From IMG/VR virus record IMGVR_UViG_3300019487_000029, positions 1 to 64,000 of that record: DNA of 64,000 nt; one strand, written 5' to 3'. A program made the position numbers and the translations under genes. The DNA comes from a virus. The notes under the pieces are model-generated. The model made no database searches, was not told the origin of the DNA, and saw only the letters and a program-made list of their open reading frames with translations. Positions 57,181-62,050 of the stretch are shown in pieces (position 1 is the first letter of the stretch; each line of letters opens with the position of its first letter).

Positions 57181-57539
57181 TTAGACTGAGACAACTCGTT
57201 AAAGAAAACTCATACGAGCAGTTTTCATGGTTGGACCCCGATGGAAATTTCCACGTTGTTCCAACTGAAGGACATTCGGCGTTCGCCAAGGAAATGCTGA
57301 ATAAACTGAGAATGCCGTCGTCAGATGTCTATGGAACCATGTACGATTTGGGATGGGTCCGAGTGACCATGTTTGGTTACATGGGTCAATACGGAGTGCA
57401 TTTCAATCTTCGAAAAGGTAAGCGTCCTACGTCAATTCAAAAAGATGCTCTGATTGATCTTGCAAAACGGAACGGGGCGTATGAGATAATTGACGACACA
57501 AACGGAGGCGTCGCTTACACAGATGAATTTTGGGAATAA
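57177..57539 (+). CDS. Unknown alpha/beta protein (120 aa)
   Basis: [20 protein letters not shown]...; the middle has [20 protein letters not shown]. Coupled to the previous gene; the next gene starts 5 nt later. No family recognised. Confidence 0.7.
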   Translation: MIRLRQLVKENSYEQFSWLDPDGNFHVVPTEGHSAFAKEMLNKLRMPSSDVYGTMYDLGWVRVTMFGYMGQYGVHFNLRKGKRPTSIQKDALIDLAKRNGAYEIIDDTNGGVAYTDEFWE

Positions 57540-57543
57540 CAAT

Positions 57544-58218
57544 ATGAAACGAAAAAATGGATTTACGTTGATCGAACTGTTGGTAGTGATTGCTATCATT
57601 GCAATCCTTGCCGCCATGTTACTGCCCGCTTTGTCAAAGGCAAAGGGGTCTGCACAAAAGATTCAATGTGTGAACAACATCCGTCAACTCGGAATGTCTG
57701 CAAAGATGTATGCCGATGAAAACGATGACAAGTTCATGCCTCGCTTGGGTGGAGCACAGAACTTTTGGCCAGCACAGTTGAGCAATTACATTGCTACGCC
57801 TACGTTTTTGCGTTGTCCGTCCGATGTTTCAAAACCAGCTACGTTTGGGGCGGGTGATCCAAATGCATACATTTCGGCACCACGAAGTTTCATCTTCAAT
57901 GGATTCAACGACTATTTCAAAAAAGACCTGACCGACAATTCTCCGCTTCCGCAAGGGGCTGAGATGCCAGAGTCCGCAATTCAACAGAGTAGCGAAACCA
58001 TTCTCTTCGGAGAAAAGGAATCAAACTCTGGTCACTATTGGATGGACTATTGGCAAGGCGATGACTACCGAGAAGTAGAACAGGTTCGTCACAACGGTAG
58101 TTCAAACTATGCGTTTGATGACGGTAGTGCTAGGAGTCTCCGATTCGGCGAATCTTTCATACCAGTCAATCTCTGGTTCGTCAAAGAAGAATGGAGAAAC
58201 TTGGGTGCTGCATTTTAA
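57544..58218 (+). CDS. Pilin-like protein with prepilin and H-X9-DG motifs
   Basis: 224 residues from ATG 57544 (an upstream in-frame ATG at 57490 lies inside the previous gene). [20 protein letters not shown] is a class III prepilin signal with the conserved Glu5; the C-terminal [14 protein letters not shown] fits H-X9-DG. This pair is abundant in Verrucomicrobia, Lentisphaerae and Planctomycetes and rare elsewhere, so the gene was probably acquired from such a host. It might decorate the virion or interfere with host pseudopili. Confidence 0.92.
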   Translation: MKRKNGFTLIELLVVIAIIAILAAMLLPALSKAKGSAQKIQCVNNIRQLGMSAKMYADENDDKFMPRLGGAQNFWPAQLSNYIATPTFLRCPSDVSKPATFGAGDPNAYISAPRSFIFNGFNDYFKKDLTDNSPLPQGAEMPESAIQQSSETILFGEKESNSGHYWMDYWQGDDYREVEQVRHNGSSNYAFDDGSARSLRFGESFIPVNLWFVKEEWRNLGAAF

Positions 58219-58220
58219 TT

Positions 58221-58304
58221 GGGAGTTAGGACTAATGATGGTCGCTTGGCTGTAAACCAAGTAACATGCATGTGTAGGTGGTTCGATTCCGCCAACTCCC
58301 ACCA
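58221..58304 (+). tRNA. tRNA-Tyr (GTA)
   Basis: Acceptor GGGAGTT/AACTCCC, A CCA; stem CTTGG/CCAAG, loop CTGTAAA; variable arm ACATGCATGT; canonical T-loop. Begins 2 nt after the pilin-like gene's stop. Confidence 0.93.
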
Positions 58305-58331
58305 CTTTACATCCCTACTCCGAGGCAATCT

Positions 58332-58466
58332 ATGTGTATGAAGTGCTTGAAACATTAGCCAGACGTAGTAATACACGAAGACGGAGAATGGTTGCAGCTA
58401 CCATTCATTAAAAGATTGTTTGATGTATTTATGCCACGTAAAACTTGCAAGCTTTTCGTTTCATGA
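58332..58466 (+). CDS. Small ORF with in-frame TAG
   Basis: ATG 58332 reads MCMKCLKH, TAG at 58356-58358, then continues in frame as PDVVIHEDGEWLQLPFIKRL... to TGA 58466. A protein-like sequence on both sides of one TAG; may be a nonsense mutant or chance. Confidence 0.3.
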
Positions 58467-58485
58467 GCGAAAAGGAGTGGCACCA
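58433..58485 (+). tRNA. tRNA-like RNA lacking a T-arm (CAT loop)
   Basis: GCCAC/GTGGC, A CCA, with an 8-bp hairpin CTTTTCGT/GCGAAAAG carrying loop TTCATGA. Only ~53 nt; no T-arm. Overlaps the ORF at 58332. Confidence 0.4.
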
Positions 58486-58492
58486 CTTTCAT

Positions 58493-58587
58493 TGGCAGTT
58501 ACTCTAATTGGTAAGAGATCAGGTTGTTACCCTGACGTAATCGGTAGAAATAACCGTATGGAGGTTCAAGTCCTTTGCTGCCAGCCA
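58493..58587 (+). tRNA. Long-variable-arm tRNA with anticodon GTT
   Basis: 95 nt. Acceptor TGGCAGT/GCTGCCA, G73, CCA; stem TCAGG/CCTGA, loop TTGTTAC; variable arm CGGT-agaaata-ACCG; T-arm GGAGG-TTCAAGT-CCTTT. Asn anticodon on a type II shape. Confidence 0.82.
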
Positions 58588-58635
58588 TTTTACTAAAATA
58601 AGTAATTAACCACTATTGGTTAACTATTTATTACC

Positions 58636-59202
58636 ATGTCAAAACAAAGTCAAAGAGTCATTGATTGGAGACGCAGAACCAAAGAACGTATAATTCAAGC
58701 ATTTGGAGGTTCCTGTGGAATTTGTGGCTATAACAAATGCCAACGGTCGTTAGACATTCATCATCTTAACCCTTTGCAGAAAGAGTTTTCGTTGGCAAGT
58801 ATTCGGGCTTGGCCAAAAGCATGGACATCAATTGTAGTTGAGTTACGTAAGTGTGTGTTGCTTTGTAAAAATTGTCACGGAGAAGTTCATGATAATGTAA
58901 CACAGATTCCTTTTAGCATATCAAAATTTGATGAATCATTTTCCGATTACAAAACGCTTCGATCTCTTGACAAAAAAAGCAAAACAACTAAAAATTGCCC
59001 TGTTTGTAAAGCCGAAATGTTTGCAGCGTCAAAGACATGTTCCAAATCCTGTGCAGCAACCTTGTCGTGGTCAATAGATTGGGATAAAATTGACTTATAT
59101 GATTTGATTGTCAATCAAAAGAAATCTCAATATTCAGTTGCAAAAATGTTAGGATGTTCACCCGCAGCGGTGTGGAAGCGTATAAAAAAGTTAATTCCAT
59201 AG
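58636..59202 (+). CDS. HNH homing endonuclease (type C, long)
   Basis: 188 residues. GGSCGICGYNKCQRSLDIHH and CVLLCKNCHGEVHDNV give the HNH core; a second zinc ribbon (CPVCKAEMFAASKTCSKSC) and a C-terminal helix-turn-helix (YSVAKMLGCSPAAVWKRIKK) provide DNA binding. ATG is 4 nt after TATTTAT. Its TAG overlaps the next tRNA-Asn. Confidence 0.92.
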   Translation: MSKQSQRVIDWRRRTKERIIQAFGGSCGICGYNKCQRSLDIHHLNPLQKEFSLASIRAWPKAWTSIVVELRKCVLLCKNCHGEVHDNVTQIPFSISKFDESFSDYKTLRSLDKKSKTTKNCPVCKAEMFAASKTCSKSCAATLSWSIDWDKIDLYDLIVNQKKSQYSVAKMLGCSPAAVWKRIKKLIP

Positions 59203-59268
59203 TAGCTCAATGGTAGAGCTTGGCTGTTAACCGAATGGTTCTTGGTTCGAGTCCAGTTGTTAGGGCCA
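59196..59268 (+). tRNA. tRNA-Asn (GTT), damaged acceptor
   Basis: D-arm GCTC-AATGGTA-GAGC; loop CTGTTAA; T-loop TTCGAGT; G CCA. The 5' acceptor strand, which lies inside the HNH gene end, pairs poorly with TGTTAGG, suggesting the HNH insertion replaced it. Confidence 0.65.
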
Positions 59269-59275
59269 AATTAAA

Positions 59276-59345
59276 TCGCCGTGGATGGTATCGCCCATCC
59301 GTAGAAATAATAAGTTCTTAGTGTTAAGATGCGGCGTAAATCATT
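59276..59345 (+). ncRNA. Three-helix RNA
   Basis: CGCCG/CGGCG closing stem, GGATGG/CCATCC and TCTTA/TAAGA hairpins. Confidence 0.4.
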
Positions 59346-59495
59346 TCTAGTTTTCAACACCGAAAAATATCACTGCTCGCAAGAAGTAGTGAATTCACAC
59401 AGGCATGATGTCTGTGTGACGCATGTTGACTTGTTACGGCTGAAATCGAACATGAATATGGGACGACGTTAGCCATATTAAAAACCGTCTTTAAT
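59345..59495 (+). ncRNA. Multi-hairpin RNA
   Basis: TCACT/AGTGA, TCACACAG/CTGTGTGA and AATATGG/CCATATT hairpins in series. No ORF, no CCA. Confidence 0.45.
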
Positions 59496-59572
59496 GCTAT
59501 CGTGGTGATAATGGAATCATGCTTGGCTTCGAACCAAGAGAATAGGGGGTTCGATTCCCTCCGGTAGCACCA
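59496..59572 (+). tRNA. tRNA-Arg (TCG)
   Basis: Acceptor GCTATCG/CGGTAGC, A CCA; stem CTTGG/CCAAG, loop CTTCGAA; canonical T-loop and D-loop. Confidence 0.93.
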
Positions 59573-59576
59573 ATTT

Positions 59577-59672
59577 GGAAAAGGTAGTGTCAGAGTGGTT
59601 TATTGTGCCGTCGTGCAGACGGGCGAAATGGTAAAACATTTCCGTGGGTTCGAATCCCACTTATCTTTTCCG
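59577..59672 (+). tRNA. Ser-type tRNA with shortened anticodon loop, no CCA
   Basis: Acceptor GGAAAAG/CTTTTCC, G73, then CAC instead of CCA; Ser-like D-arm; variable arm GAAATG/CATTTC; T-loop TTCGAAT. Anticodon hairpin CCGTC-gtgca-GACGG has a 5-nt loop and no Ser anticodon. Confidence 0.6.
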
Positions 59673-59675
59673 CAC

Positions 59676-59753
59676 CCCGCTTGAGCTAGTGCGGTCATTC
59701 AGCACTCGCCTGAAGAGCGAGACAACTCGGTTCGACTCCGAGAGGCGGGACCA
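59676..59753 (+). tRNA. tRNA-Phe (GAA)
   Basis: Acceptor CCCGCTT/AGGCGGG, A CCA; stem CTCGC/GCGAG, loop CTGAAGA; canonical T-loop. Confidence 0.9.
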
Positions 59754-59757
59754 ATTT

Positions 59758-59973
59758 ATGAAATTCATCTGCGATACCAAACGACATCTTGTGTGTGAGC
59801 CATATTCGCTTGACAATTTGCACAAGATGGCGGATACTCTTGGAATCAAAAAATGTTGGTTTCACAAGGATCATTACGACATTCCTAAGAAACGGATTGT
59901 CGAAATCACCGCAAAATGCGAAGTAGTTTCAAGCAAAGAGATTGTGAAACTAATCAAAACCGGAAATAGCTGA
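59758..59973 (+). CDS. DUF4031-like protein (71 aa)
   Basis: MKFICDTKRHLVCEPYSLDN, then HKMADTLGIKKCWFHKDHYD resembles the short DUF4031 family (LHxxAxxLGxxxxWFxxxHYD). Function of the family unknown. Its last 14 nt form the 5' end of a tRNA-Phe. Confidence 0.7.
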   Translation: MKFICDTKRHLVCEPYSLDNLHKMADTLGIKKCWFHKDHYDIPKKRIVEITAKCEVVSSKEIVKLIKTGNS

Positions 59974-60034
59974 GATAGATTAGCGTTAGTCTGAAAAACT
60001 AAAGAGGTCGGAGCGTTACCGACATTCCGGGCCA
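59960..60034 (+). tRNA. tRNA-Phe (GAA), elbow variant
   Basis: Acceptor CCGGAA/TTCCGG, G73, CCA; stem TTAGT/ACTAA, loop CTGAAAA; T-arm GTCGG-AGCGTTA-CCGAC. 5' end lies inside the preceding gene. Confidence 0.82.
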
Positions 60035-60038
60035 ATTT

Positions 60039-60221
60039 ATGGAAGATGAAAAGCCACATGTAGAGCTTACTCCTGAAGAGGAACTTTACTATGCAAATCA
60101 CGCATTGATTGATCTGTGTGATGACTGTGGAGATTTCACTCCTATTCACAACAATCGTGACGGAAGCAATTACTTGACGTGGGTCAATGGAAAGCTTATC
60201 TGTCAAGCTTGTTTGAAATGA
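60039..60221 (+). CDS. Small zinc-ribbon protein (60 aa)
   Basis: LIDLCDDCGDFTPIHNNRDG...ICQACLK gives CxxC...CxxC. Directly behind tRNA-Phe. Function unknown. Confidence 0.6.
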   Translation: MEDEKPHVELTPEEELYYANHALIDLCDDCGDFTPIHNNRDGSNYLTWVNGKLICQACLK

Positions 60222-60223
60222 TT

Positions 60224-60347
60224 AAGATGCGGACAGCGAACCAAATGCTATGAAGAACCCTGTGTCGGTGTGTTCGAATCCACCCTCCACGACCAATACC
60301 GTGGGGTAGCTCAGTGGTAGAGCAGGGGTATGCAAAAAACGCATCTT
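60224..60347 (+). tRNA. Circularly permuted tRNA, probably Phe (GAA)
   Basis: Order: closing strand AAGATGCG; 3' half with anticodon-stem strand ACCCT (60257-60261), T-arm GGTG-t-G/TTCGAAT/CCACC, acceptor 3' strand CTCCACG, A CCA (60293-60295); 4 nt; 5' half with acceptor CGTGGGG (60300-60306), TA, D-arm GCTC-AGTGGTA-GAGC, A, stem GGGGT; closing strand CGCATCTT. The acceptor (7 bp) and anticodon stem (5 bp) pair only in permuted order. Loop nucleotides 60250-60256 give GAA. Confidence 0.75.
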
Positions 60348-60352
60348 GTTTT

Positions 60353-60473
60353 TGTGTTGATAAATATAGGAACTAAATGCGGTTCGATTCCGCTTAATCT
60401 CTGGAGAGCGTGTGGGTGCGACTCCCACTTTAAGGAAAAGCATCCGGCGTGGTTCAAATCCATGTATTAACAC
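60353..60473 (+). ncRNA. RNA with three T-arm-like hairpins
   Basis: Closing stem GTGTTGATA/TATTAACAC (9 bp with one G-T). Inside: GCGG-TTCGATT-CCGC, GTGGG-TGCGACT-CCCAC and CGTGG-TTCAAAT-CCATG. No anticodon arm or CCA. Confidence 0.55.
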
Positions 60474-60479
60474 GTTTAT

Positions 60480-60554
60480 GGCCCTGTCGTCTAAGAGAAG
60501 GACATATGCCTCTCAAGCATAAGGTCGTGAGTGCGACGCTCCGCAGGGCTACCA
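60480..60554 (+). tRNA. tRNA-Glu (CTC), elbow variant
   Basis: Acceptor GGCCCTG/CAGGGCT, A CCA; stem TATGC/GCATA, loop CTCTCAA; T-loop TGCGACG with bulged T; D-loop AAGAGAA. Sister of 55769. Confidence 0.88.
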
Positions 60555-60562
60555 ATTTCAGT

Positions 60563-60648
60563 GCCGAAGTGCCTCAGTGGACGACAGGATTAGTTTTGTA
60601 AACTAACGGAGAAATCCCTCGTGGGTTCGAATCCCACCTTCGGCTCCA
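60563..60648 (+). tRNA. Long-variable-arm tRNA with anticodon TGT
   Basis: 86 nt. Acceptor GCCGAAG/CTTCGGC, T CCA; stem TTAGT/ACTAA, loop TTTGTAA; variable arm GGA-gaaa-TCC; T-arm GTGGG-TTCGAAT-CCCAC. Thr anticodon on a type II shape. Confidence 0.85.
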
Positions 60649-60651
60649 ATT

Positions 60652-60784
60652 TAGATACGGACAGCAAGAAAAACTCTTATGTCAAACCGCTAATGTGGGT
60701 GAAAATCCCGCCTGAGCCGCCAGATGGCTCGGTCGTCTAATTTAGGACAGCGGTCCCGAAAGGGAAGAAAAAAACCGTATCTAG
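60652..60784 (+). tRNA. Circularly permuted tRNA-Asp (GTC)
   Basis: Closing stem TAGATACGG/CCGTATCTA (9 bp). 3' half: loop ATGTCAA with GTC at 60681-60683, stem strand ACCGC, T-arm GTGGG-TGAAAAT-CCCGC, acceptor CTGAGCC, G73, CCA (60720-60722). After GAT: 5' half with acceptor GGCTCGG (60726-60732), TC, D-arm GTCT-AATTTA-GGAC, A, stem strand GCGGT (60750-60754), then a CCCGAAAGGG hairpin. All helices pair fully only in permuted order; G73 and GTC agree with Asp. Confidence 0.82.
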
Positions 60785-60790
60785 TTTTTT

Positions 60791-60867
60791 GCAGTCGAAG
60801 CTACAGTGGACCGGCACCCGGCTCTTACCCGGATATGGTTGGGTTTCAACTACCCACGGCTGCACCA
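60791..60867 (+). tRNA. tRNA-Lys (CTT), second
   Basis: Acceptor GCAGTCG/CGGCTGC, A CCA; stem CCGG/CCGG, loop CTCTTAC; T-arm TGGGT-TTCAACT-ACCCA. Confidence 0.85.
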
Positions 60868-60874
60868 ATTTAAT

Positions 60875-60996
60875 GCCACTTATGCATACGGGTGCGATCC
60901 CCGTACGGTCCACCAAACGGGCTGTCCTAGCGGAACAAATAGCTACAGCAACGGGTTTAGCTGACCTAGACGGTGCGATTCCGTCAAGTGGCTCCA
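60875..60996 (+). tRNA. Interleaved tRNA pair
   Basis: Outer acceptor GCCACTT (60875)/AAGTGGC (60986) with T-arm GACGG-TGCGATT-CCGTC and T CCA. Inside: T-arm ACGGG-TGCGATC-CCCGT, acceptor ACGGTCC, A CCA (60913-60915), AAC, then acceptor GGGCTGT (pairs with ACGGTCC, including G3-T70), D-arm TAGC/GCTA and one anticodon-like hairpin CAGC/GCTG. Two acceptors and two T-arms share one D-arm. Confidence 0.5.
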
Positions 60997-61000
60997 ATTT

Positions 61001-61104
61001 AGGTGCCCGTTTCTACAGCAAATCCCAAAAGGAAAAGTAATCCACTTGTAATGGAAAACCAGTTGGGTTCAAACCCCGACACCCTCGGAAGAGGTTGGGC
61101 ATCT
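61001..61104 (+). ncRNA. tRNA-like RNA with 8-bp closing stem, no CCA
   Basis: AGGTGCCC/GGGCATCT; inner hairpins TCCA-CTTGTAA-TGGA (anticodon-like TGT), GTTGGG-TTCAAAC-CCCGAC (T-arm) and CCTC-ggaa-GAGG. Confidence 0.5.
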
Positions 61105-61115
61105 AGTTTTCATAT

Positions 61116-61249
61116 GGGCGTGTGGCGGAATAGCAGACGCACCGAGTTGAGTTCGGCGTTGAGTAAGTTGACATATTGGATGTGACGACCACTTTGATGA
61201 TATGTCTAGTCTCAACATTACAGGTGTCAAATCCTGTCGTAGCCCACCA
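61116..61249 (+). tRNA. tRNA-Ser (TGA) with giant variable arm
   Basis: Acceptor GGGCGTG paired with CGT-a-GCCC (bulged A), A CCA; D-arm GCG/CGC with AATAGCAGA; stem CCGA/TCGG, loop GTTGAGT; variable arm ~65 nt, helices GTTGAG/CTCAAC and GACATAT/ATATGTC; T-stem ACAGG/CCTGT with an 8-nt loop. Confidence 0.6.
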
Positions 61250-61253
61250 TTTT

Positions 61254-61330
61254 GCTGCCTTAGACCAATGGAAGGAGTCGTTCCCCTGAGAAGGGAAAAT
61301 GTATCGGTTCGAATCCGATAGGCAGCACCA
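61254..61330 (+). tRNA. tRNA with Leu anticodon GAG and short variable loop
   Basis: Acceptor GCTGCCT/AGGCAGC, A CCA; stem TTCCC/GGGAA, loop CTGAGAA; variable loop 5 nt; T-arm ATCGG-TTCGAAT-CCGAT. Leu tRNAs normally have a long variable arm. Confidence 0.88.
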
Positions 61331-61334
61331 ATTT

Positions 61335-61374
61335 ATGGAAGACGTGTAAGATTCGTATGTTTTCACGTCTTCCA
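61335..61374. repeat. 12-bp perfect inverted repeat
   Basis: ATGGAAGACGTG and CACGTCTTCCAT separated by ~16 bp, before the HNH gene at 61390. Confidence 0.7.
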
Positions 61375-61389
61375 TTACTATGTATGTTC

Positions 61390-61896
61390 ATGCGAACTGA
61401 TGGAAAAATCTATAAGGACATTGACAATTTCAAGAAAATTGTATCGGAATCTTTTAGTATTCGAGATGTTTACACAAAACTCGGCTACAAAGAATCGGGT
61501 GGTATTTACAAATATATCCGAATTGCAATACAAAAACTTGAACTAGACACGTCACACTTTACAGGATCATTGTGGAGTAAAGGTAAGACGGCAAAATCAG
61601 ATGATCGAGTGGCAGCGGCAGCAAAGCGTCAACGACTTCCATTCACTCTCATATTTTGTAAAGATTCCACATATCGTGGACACAATCAAAATCTTTTGAA
61701 ACGTCTAGTAAATGAAGGATTGAAAACGTATCATTGTGAAGAATGTGGTATTTCTGAATGGCAATCAAAACCACTTACATTACATCTTGACCATATTGAT
61801 GGTGATAATGTGAACAATTCACTTGACAATTTGAGGATATTATGTCCAAATTGTCACACTCAAACTCCAACATTTTCGATTGGATTGAGAAAATAA
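61390..61896 (+). CDS. HNH homing endonuclease (type D)
   Basis: 168 residues from ATG 61390 (MRTDGKIYKDI). An N-terminal segment typical of phage HNH enzymes (FKKIVSESFSIRDVYTKLGY), then CEECGISEWQSKPLTLHLDH and IDGDNVNNSLDNLRILCPNC. Matches 52978 and 54406. Confidence 0.92.
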   Translation: MRTDGKIYKDIDNFKKIVSESFSIRDVYTKLGYKESGGIYKYIRIAIQKLELDTSHFTGSLWSKGKTAKSDDRVAAAAKRQRLPFTLIFCKDSTYRGHNQNLLKRLVNEGLKTYHCEECGISEWQSKPLTLHLDHIDGDNVNNSLDNLRILCPNCHTQTPTFSIGLRK

Positions 61897-61901
61897 TTTA
61901 A

Positions 61902-62050
61902 CGCACTGTAGTTGGTCGTAGGGCTGAGGCGTACCTCAGAGGTATCGACAAGTAATCAACGCCATGATTCGGGGTCACGCCCGATGAGGATCAGAAATGA
62001 TTCGCAGACGGGTGTGGAGAAGGTAGGTGAAAATCCTATTGGTGCGACCG
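61902..62050 (+). tRNA. tRNA-like RNA with giant variable region, CCG end
   Basis: Acceptor CGCACTG/TGGTGCG, A then CCG; T-arm GTAGG-TGAAAAT-CCTAT, the same T-loop as the permuted tRNA-Asp. Hairpin CTGAGG-cgta-CCTCAG where the anticodon arm should be; ~80 nt variable region with TCGGG/CCCGA. Confidence 0.45.

Noticed and set aside
876-58636. T4-type late promoters (TATAAATA)
   Set aside because: The box occurs as ATATTTAT on the coding strand, so a T4 late promoter would point away from the gene, and it lies only 4-9 nt from the start codon.
48644-61375. Many minus-strand ORFs with motifs such as GIEPS, GFEPT or NRIEPA
   Set aside because: They are antisense translations of tRNA T-arms (GGTTCGAATCC), a well-known source of spurious proteins; none has a start signal or coding character.
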